Origin: Boswellia sacra
Taxonomy: Eukaryota; Streptophyta; Magnoliopsida; Sapindales; Burseraceae
NCBI GenBank assembly: GCA_013180625.2
Contig: SNVD02010473.1
Location: forward strand, 434,001-498,000
Direction: 5' to 3'
Length of the DNA stretch: 64,000 nt
The notes under the pieces are model-generated. The model searched no databases and was not told where the DNA came from. It saw only the letters and a program-made list of their open reading frames with translations. Below, in pieces: positions 11,791 to 22,999 of the stretch. Every line of letters begins with the position of its first letter. Within the stretch, counting starts at the first letter, position 1. The translations under genes and the position numbers were made by a program.

Positions 11791-14321
11791 ATGAGTCACA
11801 AATCCCAACACTCAACCTCTCTAGAGGTTGACGAAGAAATCGAGGTAGAAGCACCTCTCTGACGTCGAAGGGTAGTTGATACAGGGAGAGCTTTAGTGAT
11901 ATCCTCTGGGGTGGGGCCTAACCCCAGGCAACCCCGACTTCCGCTTAGAAGACCGAGGAAAGGCAAGACGAGTCGATTAACAACCATGAAACATACTATG
12001 CAAAATTTTGGTGAACAAATGAACCGTATGGTGACTATGTTTAACCAAGCTTTTGGACAAAGTACTCAACAGGCTGCAAACACTACTGGAAATAATCCAA
12101 GGAGTGTTATGGTAGTACCTAATATCCCGACGAATATTGGTGGACGTCCTGACCTAGTCGCCCAGACTACTGGATTACCTCTCCATCAGGTCATTCAACC
12201 AAATCTTTCCCATCCTATTGTTCAAGGAGGGGATAATCGCCCAAAGATTCCCTCTTCCTCGCATATTATATCCGAACAACAATTAGCAGCAGTAGACCTT
12301 CGGTACTCTCTAAACAAGAAGCGCCATACACGCGTTGAGCAGGGACCAAGGGAAAGTAATGTTGATCAGCCAGCCTATTCTTATCATGGTCCTTACGCTC
12401 CAGGGGGTAATTATCAGTCAAAAAGAAATCGCCCCAGTTCACCACCTAGAGTTAAGAACCATCGCCCAGATGTTGTCCCATGGATGTCTCAGAGGAGGAA
12501 ACATCATATAATCATTATGCGGAGTTCAAGCAAGAAATGGATGAAAAAATCCATAAACTGGAGAAGTTGATCAAGCGTTCAGGAGGAGAAGAGGATGGTC
12601 GTCCACAATAGGAATCACCCTTTGCTGAAGATATCCTTAGGGAAAGATACCCGTACGGATTTCGGATGCCGCAACTTGAGCTTTACCAAGGGACGACGGA
12701 CCCCCGAGAGCATTTAGACTCTTTTATTTCTTATATGGAGATACAAGGGGTCTCAGGGGGAATCATGTGTATAACTTTTTCTCTTACTCTTGGAGGATCA
12801 GCTAAGCAATGGTATAGAAGGTTACCAGCTGCATCCATCTCCAGCTTTGATGAGCTTGCTCGTAGTTTCCTCACGCACTTTGGCAATATGAAGACTAGAA
12901 GTCGGCCAGCACAGAGCCTTTTGTCCATCAAGCAGGGTCGTAATGAATACCTCCGTGCATTTGTGGACCGATACCAGCGGGAGGTTGCCCGAGTGGATCT
13001 ATTCAATGATGGTTACGCCATGCAAGGTTTGGTTCAAGGAATCAAAAGGGAGTTCCCTCTAGCATGGAAATTCTCTGTTAACCTCCCACGCACGTACCAA
13101 GAAGCATTGGCAAGGATCTCTAGCTATGCCGATGCAGAGGAAATTTTTCAAGCAAATTACCCTGGGCAGACTCCGGTGACGCCTAATTCCTCACGTACAG
13201 ATGGACGGACGTATGGCAATCACAGGAGAGAGCATCATGATAGAAATCAGAGATCAACCTCGGACCGACGCTCCGTGCGAGATACATTTAGAAATGATCG
13301 TCTCTTGTTGCAAAGGTCATCCACCCAACCCCGCCAAGAGCATAATGATCGACCCCAAGAGGAGCACCGTACTTTCATATTACTTAACATGCCATAACAT
13401 GATATCTTGAAAGAAATCAAAGATAAGTGACTACTGAAAGAACCTGCCCCTTTACGGTCGGATCTAAGAGCAAAAGATAAAAGAAAGTTTTGTCATTTCC
13501 ACCGGGCTCATGATCATAACACTGCAGATTACTTTGAATTGAGGAAACAAATTGAGGGTCTTATCAAGGATGGCCAGCTGCAAGAATACATTTATCGCCC
13601 CTCTGAACCATCTAGCAAGAATGACAAAGGGAAAGAACCATTAGAAGAAGTAGCCATGATTTTTGGGGGAGTAATGGCTGGTCCAAGTGCCCAAGCCCGA
13701 AGGCACCTAGCTAGGCAAGTAAGATATGACCTTCCTCGTTATGAAGTCAACTTGACGGCTTCTTTTACCAATACTAGGGATCATGACCTTATCTCTTTTT
13801 CATCTCAAGATGCTCATGGTATCCATCATCCTCATTGTGATGCTTTGATCCTCACCGTAATTGTGGCCAATAAAAGGTTGAAAAGAGTATTGATTGACAA
13901 CGGGAGCTCAGCTGATATAATGTCATTGGATGCATTTGATCGATTAGGTCTTAACCGTAGAGATATGAGAAGCATCCAAACTTCTCTGATGGGATTTGCT
14001 GGAGGAAATGTTATTCCCGAAGGAATAATTTCGTTACCTGTGACTTTGGGAGAAGGCTCCCTCCAGACAACCAAGATGGTGAATTTTCTCGTGGTAGATC
14101 ATCCGGGTGTTTATAACGCCATTCTTGGACGACCATCACTTTATGACTTCAAAGCAGTAATGGGGGTCTATCATCATATCTTGAAGTTTCCAACACCTTC
14201 GGGGATAGGAGAAGTTAGAGGAGAACAGCGAGCCTCTCGAGAGTGCTACAATATGGCTTTTAAAGAGAAGGCACATAAGCTATTGATGATCCGAGGAGAA
14301 CCTTTCGTAGGCATAAGCTAA
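11791..14321 (+). pseudogene. gag-protease polyprotein, broken
   Basis: The reading frame opens with ATG at 11791 and hits TGA at 11860-11862. It continues in the same frame (NRMVTMFNQAFGQSTQQ) until about 12480, where a one-base shift moves coding to another frame. A TAG follows at 12609. The retrotransposon gag core lies at 12666-13397, with REHLDSFISYMEIQG and AKQWYRRLP. TAA and TGA stops follow near 13395 and 13429. A nucleocapsid-like CHFHRAHDHNTADYFEL precedes a protease-like domain at about 13700-14250 containing VLIDNGSSADIMSLDAF and NAILGRPSLYDFKA. The protease active site has D-N-G where many families have D-T/S-G, and D-G-G or D-N-G is usual in Tat-type elements. The frame ends at 14321, where reverse transcriptase should follow but is absent. 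There are at least four disabling changes. Confidence 0.85.
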
Positions 14322-14359
14322 GTGGGCAAGTACTACAAAGTACTCGAGATCCCATTGAT

Positions 14360-14488
14360 GGAGCATTGGGGCCTAACTGGGAGGGTCTTTATCGAGTCAA
14401 AGCAGTCATCCGACCAGGCACCTACAGACTAGTCACCATGGATGGGAGGTTGCTTCGTCATCCATGAAATGATGAGCACTTAAACTAA
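14360..14488 (+). pseudogene. C-terminal remnant of the integrase polyprotein
   Basis: The translation contains GALGPNWEGLYRVKAVIRPG, then TYRLVTMDGRLLRHP, a TGA where tryptophan is expected, then NDEHLN and a stop. This is the conserved tail of plant gypsy pol (usually PWNxEHL). It begins within 40 bases of the end of protease, so about 3-4 kb encoding RT, RNase H and the integrase core has been deleted. Confidence 0.8.
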
Positions 14489-14887
14489 ATATGTTATCCA
14501 TGATCTCTTTATATATGTAATAACTCCTTCTAAGGACTTATGCATGTGTGACAACTCCTATACGGAGACCTATAAAGAGATTACCAATTAAGTATTCGGT
14601 TTACCACATTACAAATCGTACATCTTTAAAGCTCATGTATGATCAAGCTGCAAGAAGATGAAAAGAGTAAAAGAATACAATACTAGAAAAAATTCTTAGA
14701 GTTTTTATTATTTCAAAATTGGCTGAGGAATGCCACACATATAGTCCAAGTAAGGACAAATCCTCACCTATGGCATTGAATCGAAAGTAAAGACAAAAAA
14801 AGATAAAGTCAAGGCTTTGAAGACAGCCTTAATATGATTATTCCCTACGAATAAGCATCTACCTAGTTGAAAGAACTCCAACTATCT
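14489..14887. other. non-coding spacer between pol remnant and antisense gene
   Basis: This AT-rich stretch holds the presumed 3' ends of the sense pol and of the antisense gene, which converge here. I see no motif or reading frame of note. Confidence 0.5.
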
Positions 14888-17135
14888 CTAAGAAGTGGCT
14901 TCATCATCTCCTTCTTCCTCTGAAGATGATGAGGTAGAGTCGCCTTGCTTGGCCTCCCAGGCTGCTGTGTCCAATGTCGACTTGTAATCCTCATCTTTAA
15001 GGATGAAGCAGTGGAATTGCTCAGGATCAGAGTTCGCTGTCGGGATAGACTCTACCACCAAGTTCAACTCTTCAACTATGGGAAACTGATCAATCTCTGG
15101 GTGGCGATCATGGAACCATCTACGCACGCCATTGACTCCATCAATATAGGAACGTTCCATAGCTTTCTGGTAGATACGACCCCTACGGAAGCGAGCAACT
15201 GCTTTTTCAATCCTACTTTGCTCAATAACAGTCCTCTCTCGAAGCTCTTGACCAAGATCATTGGCCCTTTTATGATGGATAGCTGCCTCCTTCTTGGCTT
15301 CAGACAAGTCTGCTTTCATTCTGCCCATCTGTTCTTTCATCTCTGCCATCTTTCTCTCTATTTCAGTTAAGTTGTCAAGGCAGACTTGATGTTTCCCCTT
15401 CCAGTCGGTGACCTCGGAAGTGAGATGATTAACTTCCTTGATGAGGTTGGTGTTAGTAGACTCTCCTTGAGCTAAGGGTTCTGTCGCCTACAGAAAGAAA
15501 GACAAAGAGAGGAAATGAGATAAGGCATGTCTTTCAGAAGCATAAAAAAAGGGAAGAGAAAAAGGTCTTAGTAAGACCCAACCTGAAGTATGATGCCAAT
15601 ACCGACAGCAATCGCATCAAAGTATGTAAGCTTTACATTCTCGGGAAAGGCATCAGTAGGCATGAAACGTGGAGCACTTTGAGACAATTCACGAAGGTAG
15701 TCTCCACATGTCGAGCCACTTTGAAGGCCTGTACCATCAAAGGTGAAACGTCTAGGTAGCTGAGAGGCTGGGGGTAACTTACTTCCAGTAGGTTTTGAGA
15801 CTGCTACTTCGTCCACAGGCTGAACAGAGGTTGACCTATCAGGAATAGACTTCTATATGGGAATCTCCTTGTGAGCACTGGCTCTCCTCTTCAAAGGTCC
15901 AAGAGTTGGAGGACTTCCACTCCATCTCTTATGGGAAGAACCAGACCTGTCATGGGCGAAGGGCTTAAGAGGCATCTTGGCTTCAAGTTGGGCAAACTGC
16001 TTTTTGGTAGAATGTAAAGGAAATAAATCTGCGCAAAAATAAAACTAGTAAGACAGCAAGCACATGCTTGATGAAGTGAGGTAAGATCAGAAAGTAATGA
16101 TCAAGCTTACCTTCCGGAGGAATTGGAGGTGACAAGCCAAGACGGATCAATTGCTCCCGATCAGTAAGGCTATTCACGTTCTTTGAGTCAATGGATAGCT
16201 TGAGTATCTCTTGCAAGTCATTTCTTTCTTTTTGAGATAAAAGCGGGCGTTTGGTCCAAGGAGCTGCAATAAAAACAAAAAAGAATGTCAGTTGATCAAT
16301 AGTTTTCATAATGAAGATAGATAGGGTATTATTATAATAAGGTACCACAAAAACCAAAACGCCTCATAATCCTCAACTTCTCCCCCTTTGGACGGGCACC
16401 TTCTTGATACTTCCAACTGCCACCACACCAGAATTGTTTATACTTCCATTCTTTCACATGTGAGGGAATGCTAAAAAGACGGTTAGGGTCATCCGTCTTC
16501 CCCCGTTGGGATATGTAATAGTAACATGTTTTCTCTCCGTTCGGTGGGTGAATGGCAAAAATGTACTTAACATGGTTGGTGGTAGGATCACCAAGACCTG
16601 CGCTTCTGAATAAACTTTGAAATGCTATCAGAAGTCTCCATCCATTGGCCGACAATTGGGTAGGGGCAATGCCCATGGCATCGAGCATCCGTCGAACATA
16701 ATTGTCAAAAGGCACCCGGAGACCAGCTCTCAGTAGCTCTAAGCTTAAGCCAATGACACCTCGTGGTGGCCTACTCCACCGATCACCTTTCCTTGGAAGA
16801 AATAGGATAACTGAATCCAGGATAAGGAAATGAGCTCTATATATTTTTAATCGATCACCCGGGAGTTGATTATCAATATGGTCAGCCTCCCACCACTTTT
16901 CAACTTCAGGTTCACTATCTGAGGTAGCAGAGGACGACCAGTCGCTCTCTCCCTCAGCATCCACTACCTTGTGATTAACAAGATTATGCCCTAGCTCACG
17001 ATCCTGACCGAAAAAATTCTGATAAAACTCATTGACCTCTTTACGGTTAGTCGTCGGATCCTTATTCCTTGCAGACTGGGTTTGATGACTTGGTTCCCCC
17101 CGTAGCACTGTCACAGTAGTCTTAATTCTAGCCAT
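14888..17135 (-). pseudogene. antisense spliced gene of the retrotransposon (gypsy-type transposon protein, PF04195-like); one in-frame stop
   Basis: Four coding exons on the strand opposite to gag-pol join in phase: 17135-16346, 16263-16111, 16028-15583 and 15487-14888. They give 662 codons. Every junction has GT-AG, for example GGAAG|GTAAGC and TTTGCGCAG. The start ATG GCT AGA follows directly after an acceptor-like TTTAACTGTGCAG, suggesting an upstream leader intron. The N-terminal part is acidic (SDWSSSATSDSEPEVEKWW) and precedes a domain with RPPRGVIGLSLELLRAGLRV and NGWRLLIAFQSLFRSAG. That domain resembles the putative gypsy-type transposon domain of plants. The last exon encodes a charged coiled coil (EIERKMAEMKEQMGRMKADL, with heptad-like K/E/R spacing) and an acidic tail. 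A single TAG at 15855-15853 interrupts exon 3; otherwise the gene is better preserved than gag-pol. Function is unknown. Extra antisense ORFs are known from Tat-lineage elements, and the splice structure here is my inference. Confidence 0.75.
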
Positions 17136-17340
17136 CTGCACAGTTAAAGAGAAGTCGTCAGTCATCAAACCAAGTCTACTAAAGAAGGGAAAAGATGAAA
17201 GAAAAGAAATGCTAGGGAACTATATTGAAAGTTTTCCAAAATAGCCCTTGAAAAAAAATTTTGCCCATGAAAAGGAAAATCTCACGTTGGTCCTTGACCA
17301 AAAATATATAGTTGATAAAAAAAAGGGATTTTAAAAAGTC

Positions 17341-17875
17341 GCGGAAACACCCCCGCGATTAAAAAACAAAGTTTCAAAATTCGCGAAAACACCCCTGCGG
17401 ATAAAAAACAAAGTTTTCAAAATTCGAGGAAACACCCCCACGATAAAAAAACAAAGTTTTCAAAATTCGCGGAAACACCCGCGCGGATAAAAAAATTAAG
17501 TTTTAAAATTCACGGAAACACCCCCGCGGATAAAAACAAAGTTTTCAAAATTCGCGGAAACACCCCCACGGATAAAAAAACAAAGTTTTCAAAATTCGCA
17601 GAAACACCCCTGCGATAAAAAACAAAGTTTTCAAAATTCGTGGAAACACCCCCGCAGATAAAAAACGAAGTTTCAAAATTCGCGGAAACACCCCGCGGAT
17701 AAAAAACAAAGTTTTAAAATTCGCAAAAACACCCTCGCAGATAAAAAACAAAGTTTCTAAAATTGGCAGAAACACCCCCGCAGATAAAAACGAAGTTTCA
17801 AAATTTTGCAGGAACAACCCCGCAGCTAAAAGAACACAGTTTCAAAAAATTGCGGAAACAACCCCGCAATTATTC
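17341..17875. repeat. 13-copy ~42-bp tandem array
   Basis: Thirteen diverged units follow the pattern GCGGAAACACCCCCGCGG, then ATAAAAAACAAAGTTTTC, then AAAATTC. Each unit alternates a GC-rich half with an AT-rich half. A shortened, inverted version (about 3.5 units) is found in the second element at 49.43-49.59 kb, so the array belongs to the retroelement family. Minus-strand reading frames through it are repeat artefacts. Confidence 0.95.
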
Positions 17876-17950
17876 AAATTTTTTCGGAGAAGTCCCTGGA
17901 GGTTATGTAACCACCACATGCCGCATGCAACGCGACCAGCTCCTCAAGGG

Positions 17951-18505
17951 CTCACCACCGCGCTCCCAACGCCTCGCTGGCTCGCCCCCGCTCGCCCAGC
18001 GCCCCGTCGGCTCGCCCCCGCGCGCCCAGCGCCTCTCAGGCTCGCCCCCGCGCACCCTGCACCTCATGCGCTCTCCCCCGCGGGCCCAGCGCCTCGCCTG
18101 CTTCCCCCTTGCGCGCCCAGCAGCTCGCCTGCGCGTAGCCCGCCTCGCCTGCTTCTCCCTCGCGTGCCCAGCATCCCGCGAGCTCGCCCATGCGCACCCA
18201 GCCCGCGCTGCTCACCCCTGCGCGCATAGCAGCTCGCCCTTGCGAGCTTGCTGCGCACGTTGCACGCCCCCGCGAGCTTGGCTCTCCTCTCTCCCTTGGA
18301 ACCTTGCCTCTTGCCCATCACGTACAAGCTCGCCTTCATTCCTGCATGCATTCTGCTTCCTCATGCATGCTGCTCCTGCGCGCGTGGCAGCTCGCTCTCG
18401 CGAGCTTGCTGCACGCCCAGCGTCCTCGCAACCTCGCGAGGATGCTGCTCGCCCCTAGCAGCTCGCCCTCGCGAGCCTGCTGCGGACGCCGCTCGCCCAC
18501 ACGAG
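17951..18505. repeat. GC-rich ~30-bp tandem array
   Basis: Diverged 30-bp units resemble CTCGCCCCCGCGCGCCCAGC followed by GCCTCGCTGG. The block is CpG-rich in an otherwise AT-rich region, and the units decay towards 18500. All three frames are open on both strands for hundreds of bases, producing artificial Pro/Ala/Arg-rich reading frames. An inverted relative occurs at 48.9-49.38 kb. Confidence 0.9.
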
Positions 18506-18816
18506 CTTGCCCTCCCTCACACACTCTCGTTTTTCTTCTTTCACACCCGAACACGCAATGGAAGAAACATGCAAACGCTTGCATGATTCGTGCACAAGCA
18601 CATGCACACACATAGGGCATAATTCGCACATAATTTTGCATTGATTAAAAAAAAAAAAACAGTAACAACCACCAAAAATTAAACCTAATCCATGCATTCT
18701 GAAGTATACGCAAGAAAGGAGGGCTTACTTGTGGCGGCTGGAAAAATTTGCTGGCCCTGGAAAATTCTTGCTCGGATTGGAGAGTTCTATTTGCTTGGAT
18801 TGCCTACACTGCTTAC

Positions 18817-18882
18817 CTCCAGGGTACTCCCTCCTATTTTTGAGCAAACCCTAGTCCCCAACACTTGTTATCTTATATAGGG
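18817..18882 (-). promoter_or_regulatory. predicted promoter and leader exon of the antisense gene
   Basis: On the minus strand TATATAAG lies at 18879-18872 in the context CCCTATATAAGATAAC. About 55 bases downstream is a strong donor, CTGGAG|GTAAGC, with the intron starting at 18816. The nearest fitting acceptor in front of the antisense ATG is at 17136. This would make an untranslated leader exon of roughly 30 bases (about 18845-18817) and a 1,681-bp leader intron containing both tandem arrays. It is inferred from motif spacing only. Confidence 0.5.
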
Positions 18883-19018
18883 CACCAATTTAGGGTTTGA
18901 GCCGCTCTAAGCATGCATGTGTAATAAATTATATCTTTGGGCCGGCCTCCTAATACATTTAATTTATAGCCCAGAATAGCTAAATAGTCCCTACGTCGAC
19001 CCATTAGTCGACTTGGGC

Positions 19019-19031
19019 CTGGGGGGACTAC
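19019..19031 (+). other. polypurine tract
   Basis: CTGGGGGGACTAC immediately precedes the 3' LTR. The G-run is the expected primer for plus-strand DNA synthesis. Confidence 0.75.
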
Positions 19032-19406
19032 TGTTATGGCCATAACAAAATTGGGCCTCGATTATTTCTAATACAGTAAGCCCATTACTAAAGCCCATTA
19101 TTTGGGCCTATTATCTGGGTCCCACAATGACCCATCCTGATTCCTATATAAACCCTCCAAATTATTACTCAAGTTATGCACACTTTTCTGAACTTATTCT
19201 CTCTCTAAATTTCCTTTACTTTTGAGAGCTTCTCTCTCTAGGAAATTCTCCCAGAAATTTCTGGAGTGCCGGAAACTGACTTGAGCGTCGGAGGGTTTTC
19301 GCCGACACCACCGCCGGCACCCCTGACTATTTTTCTTTGCTCACAGGATTGGACCTGACGTACACTCTGACCCGCTTCCCGGCCGTCTGGAAATTGTGCA
19401 TCAACA
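19032..19406 (+). repeat. 3' LTR (375 bp)
   Basis: It begins TGTTATGGCCATAAC and ends GTGCATCAACA, with intact TG...CA termini, followed by the target duplication AGTAC. Compared with the 5' LTR it lacks 7 bp near 19356 (AATTCGAG context) and differs at about 17 positions, many of them C/T or G/A changes. Confidence 0.95.
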
Positions 19407-19984
19407 AGTACAATACAAAAGTAGATAAATATGCATAAATTTTTAAATATTTTTAAAAATATTAAATATCATTTAAGTTAATGATATGTTTATTTAACTA
19501 ATTAAATAATTAAGAATTTGATTTAATTTTAATAAAATATTTTTATTTTCAGTTGATGATGATAGTGTTTTATAATTCTTAAAAATAGTTTAATAAAATA
19601 AATTAGTAAAGTCGTAGAACTGGAGAAGTTAAAAAAAAAAAAACTCCCAGCTGCTTTGATTTTAGATGAAGTGAAGAGAAGGAGGAAAGACGTAGAAGAA
19701 AAATAGGACCCGCGATGATAAGGGAGAGAAAAATGTTAAAGAAAAACAAAAAAAAATTGTTCTCATCTTTTAACAAAACACTGCTGCAACTGCAAGGCCT
19801 TGTGCATTAGGTATGCATTTTTTCTGTTTGTCAAATAAAATACCTAACCAAACAAGTATCACACACTTTCCAAAGGCCTTGAACGAAAACATAAATTTAA
19901 AAAAAAAAAAAAAAAGGGGGCCAAAAACGACTTTCCGAACGCCCCAAAAGGATACTTAAAAAAGTGTATTATTTTTTTTAACTC

Positions 19985-20125
19985 AAAATCCTCCTTGCAT
20001 CTAAAGAAGGAAGAAGGAAAACAATTAATGTTAAGTTGTCGCAGTGGTAAGAAATAGAATTGCAACGGTGGACTTGAACCGAAGACTCCATAGTAATACA
20101 AAGATTCCCAACCCTCAGGCCGAAC
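19985..20125 (-). mobile_element. tRNA-derived SINE-like fragment
   Basis: On the minus strand a perfect pol III B-box, GGTTCAAGTCC (in CTTCGGTTCAAGTCCACCG, + strand about 20068-20086), follows an A-box-like GAGGGTTGGGAATC about 40 bases upstream. A pyrimidine/T-rich tail follows. No cloverleaf can be folded, so it is not a tRNA gene. The boundaries are approximate. Confidence 0.4.
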
Positions 20126-22999
20126 ATCTTATTTATATTTAAACGAACAAAAATATATTTAAACTTTTCTTGCTTTCCATAAGTTTCTTTAATGCTTAAT
20201 CAATTATTTATTATTCAATTTATAATTGATTAAAATTAATTATAAATTTTAATAAATTTATTAAAATAAATCAATAAATTTATTAAATGAATTAATAAAT
20301 AAAAATGAAAATATATTATAATAAATATCAAACAAAAATAAATTAATAAATCACCCTTGCTGTTGCTTCCATCGCATTCCTTAAATGGTAAAGTGTGAGA
20401 ATCAACCCGCTAGGTTCCAGGTTTTTTTTCGTCTTCTTATTTTGTTGTTCAATTTTTATTTTCCTTCTCTTTGCTAAGAAGTAAATTACTATATGAGGTT
20501 TAAGTTATAATCAAATGCGGAATTCTTACGGATGCCACTTGCCAGTGTTTGTAAGATGGTTCTTTTTTGTAATCATACAATAAAAGTTTGGAATTGTAGC
20601 TTATGTGATTCATGTTCTAAAGTATTATGCAAATATATTGTCAAATGCTTTTGGGTGCCCGGAATTGAATTATTTTTCTTTTTCTCAAGTATATTATCAT
20701 CTAACATTGTTGCAAACAGAGTCCAATGTTCAACAAAAAATTAAAAAAAAAATTATAATGTACTTGAGAAGTATGTCTTGTTCGTAGAATATTTAATTAA
20801 CAAAAAATTAAAAGAGATGACCAAAATTAGGAGGATGTTTTAATTTTTAGCGTGTTTAATGTTTTCTTATATTTGTCCTATCCAAGTTCAACTTCGAAGA
20901 ATAAAAATACATGAAACTTTTCAGATAAGAGGATTCATCAATAATATACTTAATAACAAAAATAGTAATTAATGTTGAACTAAGCATTATATGAATTAGT
21001 TCGTTTCAGCGTTCATTAAAGACTAGACTTTTGATGATGTGCAAGGGTTAGAGGTTTACAAGTGGAAGGTTCTTTAACTTTAAGGCTACAGTGTTCAGTT
21101 CAACTCAACCATTCTGCTACTTTTGGGCCGAATAGAAGGCCTTTTACATTGAACAAAGATGACCAAAATGGATTTGGACTTTTGGAGGCACTTCTAATTG
21201 CAGAGAAAGATATTTGTTTTAAATTTAAGTTAAAAAAAAGGATATTTGAAAAATACAAGAGACAGAATAAACCATCTTTTATTTTTCAAGTGCTTGTGAT
21301 CAATTAAAACTGCACGCCATGTGTTAAACTTGTTGATCAATGCTTTTATTTAAATTTGTTAATTAATGTTTTTATGTATAATTAATCGAGTTCAAAACCA
21401 TCCATTAATAATACAATTCAACAATCCAAACACGCTTGATGAGTTTCCCATGATATTATTTATTTTACTATAATTTTTATCTTTGTTTACTCTATATGAT
21501 TTGTATTTCAGTGACGAAAAATTATAAGATTAAAAAAAAAAAAACTGCATGCATGATATATAACCCCCCATTCACCTCCTTTTAAGATTTCATGTAACAT
21601 TATAGGTTTTTTTTTAAGTTAATGCTAAATAAGGATTTTCTCTTAATCTATGTTTTTATTTAAAAAAATGTAATAATAAATTTAGAAGTTAATAAAATAG
21701 AAAATAATCATCTTCATATGTATCCTAAAAGTAGATTAATTTACACCAAAATAATTTTTATTTGAAGAAGAATCCGCTAAATATTGTATTATGCAGAAAG
21801 GGATAAAAATATTTATGAATTATCAGTATACTTTTCTTATAAATTGACAAATAAAACACAGTACACGCTATTAAATCATCAAGATGATCAAAATTTTGTA
21901 TTTTAAAGTCCTAAAACGTGTTTCTAAGGTCCACATTGAAAAGAAATTTAAGTGAGTTGTTCAAAAAACAACCAAGAAGATGCTTTAATTAAGAACAAAT
22001 CTTTTCTTATATACTAAAAATGAAAAGCAAAAACATATAGTTGTTTACATCATCAATCCTTTTTTTTTTTTTTAAATTCTTGATGTCATCGACTACAAGG
22101 ATTTTATCATAATCTAAGTTTCTATTTAAACAAATACAATAACATAATTTAAAATTATTTTTATAAGGTAACATATACATAAATATAAATTTCTTCAGTA
22201 ACTTCTTAAGATATTTGGATATTATCAATAAAAACCCTAAAAATAGTAATAAAAAAAAACGAAAAAGAAAAGGACTTCAGAGTAGATCATTGAAAGCTAA
22301 AATGCCTAAAATAAATGCAACTAAAACAAGTAAAGATTTAAATTTATTGACAATCACTTCAAGATTAGCAGACGGGTTGAGTTTATCACATCAACTTAGG
22401 ATAATCTTTCCTCTACCCATATATCCATATATTCAAGTTCCCCAAATGACCCGTAACTTTCATTTTCTATATGCGCCAATCAAACCTAACTTGCTTTCTT
22501 TTTATTCGCGTGTTAAATCCTTAACTCTAGCTCTCTAAATAAATTTATATAAACTTCACATATTAAATGCACGAAACTTTGTTTTCAGTCATGTGTTAAT
22601 TATTTAAGGGTCTTGCTAGCAAATGAAATCCTAAACTACTTTATAAGACTTCAGTTCCCTCGACTTGGTACACGTGTTTTGGGTGCGGAAAGGTTGCATG
22701 AGTTTTAAAAGCAAATCCATACGTGTGAAACGTGCTTGTATAAAGCCTCGAATAGACAATATCTTCTTAGTTTGGACCCAGGCATTACAATCGATATTAT
22801 AAGGTTTGTCTTATAAGATTTAAAAGTGGGAGAGTTTGTCACATGACATCCTACCGCACCCACAAATGAGATCTTAAATTGATTTATAAGGTTTGGTTCA
22901 TTTAACTAAGGACAGTTATTTTATATCACAAACACTCGTGTGAACATCCAACCTCTCGTACACCCATTAAATAAATTTAAAAGTTAATTTATGAATTAG

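Larger units (their letters stand above)
11334..19406 (+). mobile_element. Ty3/gypsy (Tat-like) LTR retrotransposon, internally deleted
   Basis: The element is 8,073 bp including both LTRs. The 5-bp target duplication AGTAC is present on both sides (11329-11333 and 19407-19411). The order is 5' LTR, primer-binding site, gag, aspartic protease, a tail fragment of integrase, an antisense gene, two tandem arrays, polypurine tract and 3' LTR. Sense gag-pro has stop codons and a frameshift, and almost all of RT, RNase H and integrase is missing, so it cannot move by itself. The integrase remnant at the 3' end of pol places it in Ty3/gypsy. The protease motif LIDNGSSADI and the extra antisense gene before the 3' LTR point to the Tat lineage. 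By eye the LTRs differ at about 17 of 375 aligned positions plus one 7-bp indel, indicating a fairly recent insertion. Confidence 0.92.

Noticed and set aside
17545..17817. 90-codon minus-strand frame with repeated FLSAGVFPRILKT-like words
   Set aside because: It is a translation of the 42-bp tandem repeat, not a gene.
17341..17875. Regular repeats considered as a CRISPR array
   Set aside because: Units are contiguous without unique spacers, in a plant nuclear retrotransposon. It is an ordinary tandem repeat.
17763..18641. Several long Pro/Ala/Arg/Ser-rich open reading frames on both strands
   Set aside because: They lie in the GC-rich 30-bp tandem array, where all frames stay open because stop codons are AT-rich. 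Frames overlap on both strands and no domain is recognisable.
20365..20430. A-box-like TGGTAAAGTGTG followed by GGTTCCAGGTT
   Set aside because: It could be a SINE head, but the B-box is imperfect, spacing is short and no body or tail is clear.
21062..21307. 81-codon plus-strand reading frame
   Set aside because: No family resemblance, ends in low-complexity Lys/Phe sequence, and lies in AT-rich intergenic DNA.
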